Shown here piece by piece: positions 23,596-35,577 of a DNA stretch of 64,000 bases. Every line of letters begins with the position of its first letter. The stretch's first letter is position 1. Made by a program: the position numbers and the translations under genes. The notes below the pieces were generated by a model, which made no database searches, was not told where the DNA came from, and worked only from the letters and a program-made list of their open reading frames with translations. This DNA is from Filosporella fistucella (Eukaryota; Ascomycota; Leotiomycetes; Helotiales), in NCBI GenBank assembly GCA_030077755.1, contig JAQJZZ010000005.1, positions 1,922,001-1,986,000 of the forward strand. Reading direction: 5' to 3'.

Positions 23596-25757
23596 ATGGA
23601 CCCATCTCTTGTACTCCCGGATGCACGATCCCCTGGCTCGGGATCATCGAGGTGGCATGGCGAGCATGGGCATGACAGCACATATCATGGCAGCCTCTTC
23701 CCACTGTTTCCTCTGTCTGTTGGTACATCCATTACACCTGCAGCTTCTCATCGAATATCCTTACACCTTTTGCAAGCGCGTGCGAAAATGCATTCTCCAG
23801 AATCACCAAGAACTGAGAGCAGCTGCAGTTCCACATATCGTGCATCTTCGCCTCCAGTACGGAGGTCAGTCACCGTTATGAAGTCTTTGCTTCCTCTTAG
23901 GCTTGTATCACAAACGCTTCCTGAATGGCCATCATCTGCTCCATGTTACCGGACGACATTTGGAACAACAAGTGACGACCTGGATGGTAAACCCAAAAAT
24001 GGATCGCAAAACAAAAGCCGCCCTGATTTTCGGCTCTCTGGAATTCCCTCGCGACAATCATACCGTGATATGCCCATATATACAGAGCCTGGCTCACCAC
24101 TTCCAAGTCCAGCTTATTTCAGCGATCAAGAGATTTATTTTGACTGCCCACCAGAGAGTTCAAGCAATGATGATGCTTGTATTGTCCATGCGTATGGAGG
24201 TGACTCGGAAGATGATATGGAGGATATTACCAGCCAAATCGAAGTACGTTCAATCATCACTCCCCAGATAAACATTCCTGATCATGTATAGTCAATACCG
24301 GAAGAGACCACACATAATGCAGACGACACACCGCGAAGGTCATATGTCGAAGCTACCCCTCGCTGGTCAGAACTATCGTTTCAATGCTCAGGCGAAGGGC
24401 TATCGTCGGACGAGTCAGAGCTACATAACCCACTTGAACAGTCGCAAGGTTTACAACTAACAGCCACTTCCATCAATATCGCAGATAGTCAGCCTGCTGG
24501 GTGTAGCGTGGAAACATGGCTGAAAGATACTAGCGGTTACGAGAATGAGGATGATGTACTGGTAAGATTATTGTATCTGGGTTTCGATTTATGCTAATCC
24601 TGCCACAGGCCTGTGCAACAGTACTCGCGCCGGCGAAGGCGCAAGTAGTAGACTTGAGTAGTAGAGCCTCTACACTCACTGTCAGAATACCGCCCAGAAT
24701 ATCGTCTTTATTCAGCGCTTTCCCAACACCAATCTGGTCAGATGATTGTCGAGTAAAATCAGCCTGCTATGTCGATAGTCCACCTATCACACCATCTGGA
24801 CATCCGCTCCATGATATCAACAATACCGTCAAGGAACCGCAAGCAAACCGTGAAGTCCGAGCTGTCCTTCCCACACGGCGGCTTGACCTTGCAATGACGA
24901 GCCCACCACAATCTCCGAAAGGTCACCCAAAACGCTTCTCAGCCGCAAAAACCCCATCACCTCGAAAACGATTACCTTATAAGGAAATGTTTCCTTTCTC
25001 GTCAAAGCACGTATCGGCAACCATTCAAAAATCAATTGTCAGAGAGCTTGAAACCACTACCAACTCCTTCCCCAGTAAGATGTTGTCACTTGAACACCCT
25101 TGTGCTTCTACCATTCGAGCCCAAACGCAACGCACTCAAACATCGAATCCCAAGCCTCTCCTTTCTCCATTCGCTCGGGAAGAATTGGGACCAGTCCGCT
25201 GGGACTCAGTTTCCAGTTGCACGAGCATCAACTTCTCTCGACACCGTCGACAACGTTCATCATCAGAAGGGAACATCAACGCGATCAACACAGCTCCTTC
25301 CGCACCCGCGGTGCCAGATCTTGAGCCACTGCGCCAAGTCTTCCCACACAGCTCAGATTACCTGCACTCGGCGCTGTATGCTCATGTCCTCGCATACACA
25401 TACACAAAATCTATCACCACTTCCCAACAAGCCTCTCCGCCAAGAAAAAAACCCGATGCACCTCGCTGGAACCCCACACCAGTGTCGCCTAGATCGGGTG
25501 ACCCAATGAACATGTCTAGCAATGATCGAGACTCAGGAGTCTTCAGCATAGACTACGACATCGACCTTGAATTCCGAATCCAATCCCTCGAAGAAAAACT
25601 GCACAAATGTATCCGTCGTCTCATTAGCGTAATGGATTCGAATGGTAGCCCCGATAAAATGATCCAGATGGATGATAATGATAATGGTATTGATAATGGA
25701 TCTCTACTCTTGCGGGCTCTGGAGGAGATTGTCAAAAGCTGTGAATCGAAGTGCTGA
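23596..25757 (+). CDS. Unknown Ser/Pro-rich fungal protein (688 aa)
   Basis: Three exons: 23596-24243, 24292-24561, 24609-25757; introns 48 and 47 bp, all phase 0. The protein is largely low in hydrophobic content, with many S, P, T and basic residues (TSPPQSPKGHPKRF, KTPSPRKRLPYKEMF), suggesting a disordered, phosphorylated regulator. Several SP/TP sites fit proline-directed kinases. Acidic patches lie near residues 200-215 (GGDSEDDMEDITSQIE). A C-terminal amphipathic helix (DLEFRIQSLEEKLHKCIRRL) could be a short coiled coil. No enzyme or DNA-binding domain is visible. The start at 23596 is the first ATG giving the long frame; a long leader is likely. Function unknown. Confidence 0.75.
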
Positions 25758-26077
25758 GCACTTCTGCAGTCAGAATTTATTGGTTGGATAATCATCATTC
25801 GTGTATCTTCTTTTGTATTTCCTGTTTCCTAGCGTAGCGTAGATACCATTCGGGCAGGCGTTCTTTGTATAATTGTGATAGCCTTACATAGACACCCAAA
25901 AGCATTTATTTTTACCCTACTTGTCTGATCCTCTGCTTGGTAAGTGATCTCACCGTCCGAAATAGTACGGAATACAATAATACCGTCCAAACAATTCTGC
26001 CATTTCTCAAGTAATGTGTTTTTTTTTTCAGCAACGTGACATGTTCGTGCACCAAACAAACACATCATCATCATACA

Positions 26078-26488
26078 ATGTCCGGAAACATGTCAACCAA
26101 TACCATGAAGAGAAAGCACGTCGACGAAGACGGAGAAGAGAATGTAAGAGAAACACCATCTCAATTTAAAACAATACAGCTAACGCGATACTCCTTCTAG
26201 CATTCCGATGAATCTGGAGCCTCCAAGAGGAGAAAGAATACTCGTTCATTAGCTGTAGCACTAAAGCACGTAGTAGAAGATAGCAAACCCAAGGTAAAGA
26301 AAACATCATCTCTGCTTGGAACAAAACGGCTGACCAGATTCTTCGTACAACAGGAAGCCGAAAATCCCACCCCTCCCAAACCATCAAAGGAGGGAGAAGA
26401 AGAGCGGCCATCACCGTCGCTACTAGCGTCCCATATCAAAGCAACTTTCTCCACTCCCTCAACATCCATAATAATTGGACGCGGATAA
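26078..26488 (+). CDS. Small basic/acidic protein with a likely nuclear signal
   Basis: Proposed exons 26078-26143 and 26201-26488 (intron 57 bp with a GCTAAC branch), 117 residues. Contains MKRKHVDEDGEEN and a KRRK cluster (SGASKRRKNTRS), which resembles a bipartite nuclear signal. A second possible 44 bp intron (donor 26294, CAG acceptor near 26337) would change the last part to a different frame ending near 26602; I cannot decide between them. A minus-strand frame (26197-26625) also overlaps, so the strand is not certain. No family recognised. Confidence 0.4.
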
Positions 26489-28231
26489 ACCTTATATCCA
26501 TCCAATACCCGCCACTTTGCCAAAGCCATTCCCTTTCTATCCCCCTTCTGCAAGATATAGCCAGACGACGGAAGATAGCCTTTGATGCTCCGGCAATCCA
26601 TTGAACACGGCTCCACAAAGCACACTCCTCATCACTCTTCACGAAGGTGCAGGATGATACAACGATGGCGATAGTAGTAAGGTTGCTAATCCATGTTGGG
26701 CGCGTGTTGCTCCGGAATCTATAGCCAGAGGGTATACTCTTTTTGAGCTGTTACTCATTCGTACTACAGTTTTAGACACTGAGCTGTATCTCTTTGCCAA
26801 CAAAATATGAAATAACAACATCAATAACATTTCCTATGCCCGGCTTCACAACTTCAGGCCAGTCTACAAGCACTGCAAGATAAGCCGCTATTATTACACC
26901 GAAATGTAAAGAGACACCTCTAGCATTTTCAATTCCTGGCTAGCAGCTCAGCAAGAGAGATTGTGCAAATCTGTCTTTCCATTCTTATTCTAAGTTAATA
27001 ATAGAATGGAACAGGGTGGTTTGCCTATTCTAGAAAGAGGCATGATCTTATAATAGTGTTCCAGTGCAGGTTTTCTATCTGATGGAGCAATTTGCAGTGT
27101 CCATATTCCCAGCGAAATAGAAGCGATGAATGACTCGACCCAAATGATTTACTATTACTTTAGGGAAATCATCAAGGGACAATTACTTGTAACTATGAGA
27201 CTCTTCAAAGCATCAAAGCTTAACCTGCTTGAGGATAACATAATATTCTTTTAATATTTCTGATAGCAATATTATACATTACGTCAAGTGAATCTTTGTT
27301 CCCCCCTAACTACTATATTCAGTTAGGGCCTAAATGTTGCGGGAGAGGCTCGCGTATTCACGACCCGGAAGGAGCTCAAAGTCGAAGGTAGAAAAGACAT
27401 GTGAAATTCATATTCGCGTTAATATTTCGGAGGAGAATTCTAGAGCGGCAGGTGAAGTTAATAAGCTCTAGTAAGCTTAGCTAATAATCTATTCCATCTA
27501 TGGAATTGCTGCTTTGAAATCTTGTAGCATGTCAAACGCTTTCTAGGGGCAAAAGTCTGGTGTTTGGCAAAGGAAGCCCAGATCTAGTATCTAAAGCTTG
27601 TAAAAGTTTCAGGCAAACACTTTGAAGCATTTTGCCTAGAGGACTTCCATTCCCAACAATTATCTCCGTACCACGGACCCGGATTTAATCGATATCGCAG
27701 GTGCTTCCCCCGCAAAAGTGTCAGATTGCTTACTGCTCTTGCCACTTTCTTGGCCTGTCACTGCTTACCGTCCGCCAAGACCTCCGTCAACACAAAACAT
27801 GATAATATCACATGTAGCCGCATCAGCCGCATCTAGTACACATATACCCTTTTCATCTAATCTTTCCTCCTTTGGATAATAACATGATAAAAACACAATG
27901 AAAGGATTACCGAGAAGGGAAAACTTTAAATTGCCGGTATGAATTCCTATTTGTACAAAGGTACGAGCTGACCAATCACCATGTAGGCGGGACCTGTCCT
28001 AAGCCGCGAGGGAATGTCAACGCGCAGCTAGACCCCTTGGCTGGAGATCAAACCTCTATTTCTAGTTCACGGCGCAGCATTTATTCAAGCTTACTTGAGC
28101 TGTATTTCTAATCCCCAGATTTCAAAAATCACGATACACAAAGATTTTCACACGTGTCTCACATACCCCTATCCTCGCGTCGTTAATATGTACTTGTACT
28201 TGTACATACAACAAGACATCCCCTCACCCCC
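26489..28231. other. AT-rich intergenic region upstream of a Zn2Cys6 gene
   Basis: About 1.7 kb, AT-rich in its middle (26,880-27,650), with no coding frame. At 27349-27360 the string CTCGCGTATTCA resembles part of the 41 kb tandem repeat read on the opposite strand. Near 28191-28209 ACTTGTACTTGTACAT is a short direct repeat just before the next gene. Confidence 0.45.
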
Positions 28232-29965
28232 ATGCCTCGCACTCCCCCTATCTCAACCAAACCAAAGCGCTCACGCGCCAGAGCCCCAAAGGTCCGCACA
28301 GGCTGTCTAACCTGCAAAACGCGACGCGTGAAATGCGACGAGGGAAAACCATCCTGTGTCCGCTGTCTCACTTTCGGCTGTCCCTGTGACGGCTACTCCC
28401 ACTCCTCCTCCCCCACTCCACCTAGGGACAACACTCAACTCACCTCTTTCAAATGGCGACATCTGGTTCCTAAGTATAGGCCGACTGGTCAGCCATATAC
28501 AGCTCGCTTCACGTCCGAAAATGAGTTTTTGTATTTTCAGAGCTTCTGTCAGGGGGCTGAAGGGGGGAGGAACGGATTTTTCGCGGGCAAAATATGGAAG
28601 ACTATCATTCTGCAAGCGTGTGAGCAGGAAGAAGCTGTTCGATGTGCGGCTATAGCTCTAGGCGCATTAGGGATGAAAAGCCTCACACCTAGAACCCAGA
28701 AGAAAATTTTGGAGGACCGAAAATTTGCGTTTGGAGAGTACAGCAAAGCTATCACCAAACTGCGACGGAAACTTTCTGAAGCAGGAGAAGGGGAAGGACA
28801 GATGCTGTTAAGAACAGCACTAATAGCTTGTCTCCTATTCACTTGTTTCGAGACCCTAAACGGGTTTCTCCACGGAGCCGTGAACCAAATCTACAACGGT
28901 CTCCACATCATCTCCTCATTTCGCACTCAGCATTGCCCCTCTCTCCAAAATCAAACATCAATCACTTCCCCTCGACCCCACATAATCGAAGACGATTTGA
29001 TCCAAGCCTTCGACAGACTAGAAGTCGAAGCCATGACTTTCGCGGATGCAAGACCGCGTGAGATACATCACCAACATCTCCTTTTCGGACAGGTATCTAT
29101 AGATACCATGCCCGCTCTCTTCCGCTCCGTAGCTGAAGCGCGCGCATATGCTACGCTGATCGCTCATCGGGGAATGCATCTCGCAGCCTGGCATAAATCT
29201 TTGCTTCCCGACTCCTCTGGTCTGGATTCCATAAACGCCGTTCTGACGAAAGATAACATGAAACTTTCGGGAGAATATGCACCCCCGCCAGAGGTATTGA
29301 AAAGTAGTCAGGATATCTATGATCGCTGGGATATCGCTTTTGAGCCTGTGTGGCGGATGGCGAGGAACGGTGGGGAAGAGAATATATATAAAGAAGCCGT
29401 GGCTACAAAACTCCACTCCTTAACTGCTGTGTTGTGCAAAAATAGCATGTCAGGCCAAAAAGAGAATCTATACGGCGCATGTACACCTCTTCTAGAGCAA
29501 ATTATGCGTCTCTCTGAAATCCTGCTCGATTCCTCTGAGTCAGATAACGAACAGCGCTTGCAACAGAATCTCGGATTTAACTTCGATAGGAGAATTATCG
29601 TTCCATTGAACATGGTAGGGACAGTATATAGACATCGGGGACTACGTAGAAAAGCGGAGGACTTGTTGTTGAGGAGACCCTGGAGAGAGGGATTATGGGA
29701 TAGTTGGGTAGTAGGGAAGACGATATCGTGGTTGACGGATCTAGAAGAGGAGGGGTTGCCGGGGGTAGAGGAGATGGAACATATTCCTGAAGAGAATGTA
29801 GTGATGGATATACAGATACATCAAGATGACGCGACTAGAACGAGCACGATATCTTGTTTGCAGCCTGTGCAGGGGAAGGAGGGAGAGTATGTGAGGAGGA
29901 AATTGGTTTTACCTACACTAGATACTCAAGATTGTCAAGAGCGAGGAAGTAGTGGAGAGGGATAA
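28232..29965 (+). CDS. Zn(II)2Cys6 fungal transcription factor
   Basis: Single exon, 577 residues, ATG at 28232. The N-terminus carries a basic stretch (KPKRSRARAPKVRTG) and then the binuclear zinc cluster CLTCKTRRVKCDEGKPSCVR with cysteines at 25, 28, 35, 42, 45 and 52, the Cx2Cx6Cx6Cx2Cx6C pattern that binds CGG-type sites. The rest is the helical, loosely conserved regulatory region of the family (for example GALGMKSLTPRTQKKILEDR and LLRTALIACLLFTCFETLNG). Such proteins act in the nucleus as activators or repressors of catabolic or secondary metabolic genes. No gene cluster is adjacent, so the target is unknown. Intact and of normal length. Confidence 0.92.
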   Translation: MPRTPPISTKPKRSRARAPKVRTGCLTCKTRRVKCDEGKPSCVRCLTFGCPCDGYSHSSSPTPPRDNTQLTSFKWRHLVPKYRPTGQPYTARFTSENEFLYFQSFCQGAEGGRNGFFAGKIWKTIILQACEQEEAVRCAAIALGALGMKSLTPRTQKKILEDRKFAFGEYSKAITKLRRKLSEAGEGEGQMLLRTALIACLLFTCFETLNGFLHGAVNQIYNGLHIISSFRTQHCPSLQNQTSITSPRPHIIEDDLIQAFDRLEVEAMTFADARPREIHHQHLLFGQVSIDTMPALFRSVAEARAYATLIAHRGMHLAAWHKSLLPDSSGLDSINAVLTKDNMKLSGEYAPPPEVLKSSQDIYDRWDIAFEPVWRMARNGGEENIYKEAVATKLHSLTAVLCKNSMSGQKENLYGACTPLLEQIMRLSEILLDSSESDNEQRLQQNLGFNFDRRIIVPLNMVGTVYRHRGLRRKAEDLLLRRPWREGLWDSWVVGKTISWLTDLEEEGLPGVEEMEHIPEENVVMDIQIHQDDATRTSTISCLQPVQGKEGEYVRRKLVLPTLDTQDCQERGSSGEG

Positions 29966-30846
29966 TAATAAAATTATTCAATCATCGCTGGAATTTGCAT
30001 TGTGTTGTGGATCTAAATTCGTCTCACTCAATTCTGCAAGCCATTTCCGATGCTGAATGAGCTCGTAGCGTAGCATTCAGCAGTACAGATATTGAGAAAA
30101 AGTGCCACAGAAAAGATGATCCAGGAGAGAGATAAGTGAACTGACTTTCAATCCTTCGTTTGACTGACTCAGTAAGAGGAGTCTACAAGATGACTTCGTT
30201 TTATCAATGGTCGTTGTCACAAGTCACGTGTATACATTTTGCACATTCGACTCAGTTATACGCTAGCTAGCTGGTTGTAGGACTAATTTATGGACCAAGG
30301 TAGAGTGTTCCAGCGGCTTTAGGATCCCATTTTCTATCGCATCTGAAAGGGAAATAATTGTACTGGCCCTCGAAATTTCTTTCCTCAGGATGAAATGCCC
30401 CCACCCTCACATTGCGTACTGGCTAGCTATAGAATTAAGACATATATCTTAAGGATAAGCTAGTTGACGAGTTTCAAGTATATTATCTCAACATTATACT
30501 AGAAGACATATACGAGAAGTGGTTCCTTACTATAAAACCAATATTCATAAACTTGTAATAAAATAAGCACCAGTCATAGAACTCAAGGCATATATACAGA
30601 TTGCATTATTCAAGTATTATATAGACATTATGTAAGAAAGCATAGCGCGTCAAACACCATCTTTCGGGAACGCCCCTCATAATATACAAAAGCCATTCAT
30701 TCCCCTCATAATCTCCCCTAATTCAATTCAACATTTCTAAATAAATACCTACACTATCGGCCGTGAGTAGTTTGATTGTCGTGGGTATTCATATCGCATA
30801 TGCTTTTCTCCATTCTTTATTTCCAGCTGCTTGAATCAGAAGATAT
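29966..30846. other. AT-rich convergent intergenic region
   Basis: About 880 bases, strongly AT-rich from 30440 to 30760, between the 3' ends of the Zn2Cys6 and Sur7-type genes. No ORF or RNA gene seen. Confidence 0.45.
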
Positions 30847-31806
30847 TTAAGCATACTCGTCTTTAACTCGTCGTTGACTCTCCGCGTCGATGAAACTTCC
30901 TCTCGCGGATCGAGTAGTGCGTTGACGGCGGAAGAATCCGACATTTCCGAAGCCACCTCCAGAAGAACGAGTCTTGCGAGTACGGACATTGTCATCACCA
31001 CGACGGTTGGCACCACATCCTACGAAGAGGAAGATGGTAGCGAGAAAAATGGCAGCCCAGGCTCCCCAGGTCCAGCCAAATGCGTAGCGACCGAGACTGG
31101 CATGGATACCAGCAGAACGGAAGCTATTGCGGGCTTGAACGAACTCAGCACTGGGATTGTGTTAGTAATTGAGATGGATGTATGAAGACTGGTATTGGCT
31201 TACGTCATGAGTGATGCTGCGAGTGAGAACATGAAGAGAGAAAGAGTAAGGATCATTCCAGAGATAGCAGAGGCGAGACGACTGCATGGTGCAAGGAGAG
31301 CGGTGAGGAAGGCAAAGGCGGTGACGGCCAAAGATCCAAGGTAGAAAACCCAGCCAAATCTCCAGAGATAGTAGAAGTGACGGCTTGTAGTATTCTTGGC
31401 GTGTGAACTGCATTCGATCAGTATTTCCCTCGAAATATTTGCCTAGTAACATACCCAATAAGATCCGCTGGAGCACCAGATCCACCACCAACCCAAGCAT
31501 ATCCGAATGGCAGAGCAGGTACTGGGTTACCGCAGTCCTTATTATCCAGTCCGCAGACGTAAAAGAATGTCCATTGTGAGACCGGTCGGGCGGCAGAGAT
31601 AGATGAGGTATCGACTCGCAGGAAATATGTTTTATTCAGCGGAGTATGATCTCTCACACCGCTGAGTACGACGAAGAGTTGGAAGAGTAGAGCAGTAGCG
31701 ATAAGGATCAGGGAAATCCATCCCATGATACCGCCTATCCCACAGTTAACACGCATGTTTCTCCCAATCGCAGAATACTGTACGTACGAAGACCACCGCC
31801 AGCCAT
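30847..31806 (-). CDS. Sur7/PalI-family plasma-membrane (eisosome) protein
   Basis: Four exons: 31788-31806, 31455-31734, 31204-31407, 30847-31150; the first exon codes only MAGGGL plus one base; 268 residues. Four hydrophobic segments lie at about residues 8-33, 115-137, 145-165 and 188-212. Between the first and second is an extracellular loop with a Cys pair (YVCGLDNKDCGN), a hallmark of Sur7 proteins. The tail is cytoplasmic, basic and Gly/Arg-rich. Sur7-type proteins sit in furrow-like MCC/eisosome patches of the plasma membrane and affect endocytosis and wall integrity. The tiny first exon makes the start slightly uncertain, but the phase works and the ATG context is good. Confidence 0.85.
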
Positions 31807-34407
31807 TATGATTGAGGACGAGGATTATTAAAGAGGAATTAAGGTGTTTGCGAGGGTGAGGGATGCCGGGCTTTAAGTCAAAGGTTAGCACAAACATTCT
31901 CGAAACAAATGAGACATATGCACAGATGCTGGGTAGAAGCTACTCAGAGCTCAGATGGGACCAGTAAACATACCTTGACTGGGTTGTTTCAAAGAAGCTG
32001 GAGCTCTCAGCTGCGACAACGCTGATACTGAGGCAGGAAGGAGTAGGCTTGTTGATGGAATGATGAGAAGCGAAAGCAGTTGTTTGGAACTGGGGAGGTT
32101 GGGGTAATTAAAGAGATGACTTGTTGCTCTCTAGTTCGTAGAGTTAGCTGATCACCTTGGATTGTAAGTGTGAGCTGTGCTGTGGCTTGTGCAGAGCAAA
32201 CTGTGATGCAGCGATGACGATACATTCCTCGGCTGTTGTCTTTAGCGTCTACTCCAACTTGGCTAGACCACGGCTAGACCCTGGCAATTGTGCTCTTTGT
32301 GCATCGATTTATGCCCAACAAGGCTAAATGGCTTAGGTAGAGATCACGTGTAGAAAGTAAAAGAGGTCCAAGTTTGAGTGGAGATACAATTGGCCAGTTA
32401 GAAAGTGGGAAGAGAAGCCGGATATACGTCATTCGATCTTCCAATTCAAGAAGCGAAATGAATAGGAAGATCATGAGGCTGAGATGAACGCTTTCTGTCA
32501 CTGAAGGTAGAGACTGTTGTTGACTTGACCGAAGATTCCATGTGCACGACTAGATGGGTTCTGATTGGGATGGCGGCCATGTCAGCATTTACTATGTGTA
32601 ACACCATAAGGACGCTGTTTCATGAGGAGTATATTTAAGGTTAAAACGCCAACGTTAAAAGGCATAACAGAGTCTGATATGAAGCCATTGACGATTCATG
32701 GGCCAGAGTTGATGATGCGGAGAAAACATGCTTGTCATGATCTTCATTTTCCTTGTTTTTTCACCTCGAGTTTTAAGAACAAACACGTGTAACAAGTAAT
32801 CGTAACTCAACCACGGTTTTGGGCTCCTGCATTGGATCAATTTGGATAGAATCTGCCCTTCAGCCAATGGGAAGGATGACTACCGTCTGTCCCGATCTGG
32901 CTGTCATCATTCGTGATGCAGACGTGCAACAAATGTTTAATCAAGTGACAGTGAGACTTTTTGTTTTGATTGGGTCAAAATCTGTCTTGACGCGCTGGCA
33001 TTTCGGCGATACGTGGAAACTTGCCGTTGGCACCCAATGATCAGATGAGAAATTCTGGTTCGGATTTGGGTCATATCACAGTAATACCTGAAGCTCCATC
33101 TCTCATATGGAGGGAGACCTTACGTGCCGGAAAATTATAAGCATCTTTCACAAGGCTTAAGAGTTCGAACGCCGCATGAAACTGGACTCAAAAAATTGGT
33201 TTATTCATATGCTACAAATACCTACTTCTTGTCACGCTTGCTTCGCTCCTAGGAAAGCCATGTAATTTTTGTCATCATTGCATCCTGTACGAAAACGTGA
33301 TGTTTGGATGTAAAAGGACATTGTGACCGTTCTGAAGCCATCATCTATTTCACCTTTTGCTGACGTCACATTTCATGATCCATTATCATCCAAAGCTGTA
33401 TATACTTTCGATTACTGGAAAAACCATCACCAGTGATGCGGTTGTAGCGAAAGTTGTGGGCGACCGCCATGAGGATTGGTACCTATAATCAGGCACTGGG
33501 TACCAAATATGAGTTTACAGATCGGAGTCGTGTGCATTATATGTAGTGATATCTTTGCCCCAAGGCATAAACGTAGGTAATTCCTCTCATGATAAAAGTC
33601 ATCATGGGGCTCCTCTAAGTCTAGCTCGGACAATAGCCGGGCGCTGAAAGTGTGACGAGGCCAGTCAGAAGGGAGAGGCTTGCCAAAGTCGAGAGAGTTT
33701 AGGTTGTGTTGTAAAATGATAGCAGAGCTTTGTAGAGATCGCCTGGCACCGGTGATAGACTCGCCGCAATACACTGAAGAAAAGGGACCAATCTGCACGA
33801 TGTTTCATCAACATGCGGAGTAGTGGTTGAGCTTGACCGAATATTGTCCACTGGCCAACCCAGGAATAAATTTCACCAGACCACCCTACCCATGGCTAGC
33901 TAGAAAGGGAGTTAGGTGTGGGATTTTTGGAAGGCTACATGAGAGGAGCTGCCTCGACCCTCTATTTTACCGTGGTGAGTGGCGCCGGAATATGTGAAGA
34001 GGTAAAATCGAGCCAATAATTCAGGCAGCGGAAATCTAGTCAGAGCTTAGTTGGAATTAAACGGCTGAGTGGGTTTCTAGGCTGCAGGTGGCATACAGTA
34101 GCCACAACAGATGCGAAGACTGCAGGTGGTAGGTGAGTGGCTATGAGAGTGAGAATTGCAACATTGAGTAATGAGAGTAGGGATATAAAGAGAATGACCG
34201 GAAAAGCACCATAGAAGTGGAAACAGGAATTTATTGCAGGACATAGGAGGACGACGAACGGCATTGTACTCAGGCTGGACTTTCATTATTGGGATGTGAC
34301 GGCCGCTTGGGCTCTGGGTCTGTCCATCTCTCAGCAAAAATTTCATCGCAGTATGAAAGGAACCAAGCGCTCTGATCGCTAGAGCATACTAGGATTATTT
34401 CTAATGT
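31807..34407. other. Large intergenic region
   Basis: About 2.6 kb upstream of the Sur7-type gene and downstream of TSR3. The longest frame (33427-33798, minus) looks somewhat protein-like (SELDLEEPHDDFYHERN) but has no ATG and is preceded by a TGA, so at most it is a remnant. Pyrimidine/purine-rich blocks lie at 32000-32130. No repeats recognised. Confidence 0.4.
33361..33368. promoter_or_regulatory. CRE-like palindrome TGACGTCA
   Basis: A perfect TGACGTCA, the binding site of ATF/CREB-type bZIP factors (Atf1-like in fungi). It is not close to an annotated start; the nearest gene reading away is the Sur7-type gene about 1.5 kb off. Function is unproven and chance is possible. Confidence 0.3.
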
Positions 34408-35577
34408 CTACCTCTTCTTCGGGGCGCCAACTATTGTTCTGGAAAATACTGCACTAGCAAGAGGTTCCGCCTTTGCTTTCTCCTTTGCTTTGATACCAAT
34501 TCTGTCTGTAACAGGAGTGGCATCGATGATATTGTCAAACTCGTCATCATCCCCGTTATCGGAATCTGGTTCAACATCTGAATCCTCCTTGAGTGCCACA
34601 GGTCGAGCTATCCTTTCTGGCTGTAATTTCTGTCCGGTATCCTTCGGATTCGCAAATGGTTTCGAAGCCAGGACTCGTCGTCGCAATTCTGCCATTTCTT
34701 CCTCGTCATCTTCATCGTCTGAGATATCAAATGGATCGCGTTCTTCTTCTGGCTCTTCGACAGCCTTCTCTTGTGGTTTCTTGCCAAGGTATATCCCATC
34801 AGCTTCCTCGCCGTCATTCCCCTCTCCATCTTCTTCTCCGTCCTCGTCTTCTTCGTCTGAGCTGACTGGCATTCGGTGATTCGAATTGCCGCCCTTCCAC
34901 ATATCCTCTTGTCCATCTTCGCCTTCTGCCCTGCTATCTGCATATTCTTTTTCTAATCTCGTCATCCACGCCTCCTCAGTCTTTTTGATATCTGCCTCAT
35001 CCTTGCACTGCGCATATCTCTTCAAAATGGAGGAATTTATCTCCAAGAATGATGGTCCGTAGGAAAAATGTGATAATACCTCTTCAGCCCACTCAGGATG
35101 TCCGCAGATGTAGAATGCTGCTCCTAATGCCTCGACACAGTTCAACCTCCATGGCTTGCCATAATTGACACTGTTGGCTGCAACCAGATATGGTAACAGT
35201 CTTTCGCATTTCCCTCCTATCTTAGGCCACGGCACCTCCTTCACTCTCGCCCATGAGCATTCTACCACTGCTGCGCCAAATTGTTCCATCAATTCTCGAT
35301 CGGCGGGGGATATTGTTTGCTTCGCATTCGGGCTGATAATGACTCCAGAGTGCTTTTGACCAATATGTAGCTCTCGCATCAGTCCAATCTTCATAAGCTT
35401 CTTCCCAGAACATCGTTTTGGATCGCAATGTCCTAAATCCCAGCAAGCAGCTTTGAAGGAGGGGCGAGATGCGGGGTGTTCTCCTTCTTCACCATCTCTT
35501 GCTCCTCTTGATCGTGGCGGGTTGCTATATTTCTTGCCTCCTCGTGATGAGAAACCATCCTTCTTATGTCGAACCAT
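34408..35577 (-). CDS. TSR3: Tsr3, 18S rRNA aminocarboxypropyltransferase
   Basis: Single exon, 389 residues from the ATG at 35577 (MVRHKKDGFSSRGGKK). The N-terminal half has the Tsr3 signatures WDLGHCDPKRCSGKKL (residues 46-61), GVIISPNAKQTISPAD, ECSWARVKEVPW, RLLPYLVAANSVNYGKPWRL and EALGAAFYICG. Tsr3 transfers the 3-amino-3-carboxypropyl group of S-adenosylmethionine to a hypermodified pseudouridine in 18S rRNA, a late cytoplasmic step of 40S maturation. The C-terminal half is very acidic (SSDEEDEDGEEDGEGND and later blocks), longer than in yeast but usual for filamentous fungi. It is divergent from the GGA gene with only 252 bp between start codons. Confidence 0.95.
   Translation of the reverse strand: MVRHKKDGFSSRGGKKYSNPPRSRGARDGEEGEHPASRPSFKAACWDLGHCDPKRCSGKKLMKIGLMRELHIGQKHSGVIISPNAKQTISPADRELMEQFGAAVVECSWARVKEVPWPKIGGKCERLLPYLVAANSVNYGKPWRLNCVEALGAAFYICGHPEWAEEVLSHFSYGPSFLEINSSILKRYAQCKDEADIKKTEEAWMTRLEKEYADSRAEGEDGQEDMWKGGNSNHRMPVSSDEEDEDGEEDGEGNDGEEADGIYLGKKPQEKAVEEPEEERDPFDISDDEDDEEEMAELRRRVLASKPFANPKDTGQKLQPERIARPVALKEDSDVEPDSDNGDDDEFDNIIDATPVTDRIGIKAKEKAKAEPLASAVFSRTIVGAPKKR

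Noticed and set aside
26197..26625. Minus-strand frame of 142 codons
   Set aside because: Lacks an ATG near its start and a credible family; the plus strand gives a better intron and a nuclear signal, though with limited confidence.
27300..27700. Possible repeat related to the 41 kb array
   Set aside because: Only about 11-12 bases match; too short to call a copy.
33427..33798. Minus-strand frame of 123 codons with protein-like pieces
   Set aside because: Starts only with GTG, preceded in frame by TGA, no splice sites or family match; at most a remnant.
34490..34879. Ser-rich plus-strand frame
   Set aside because: Antisense shadow of the acidic repeat of TSR3.
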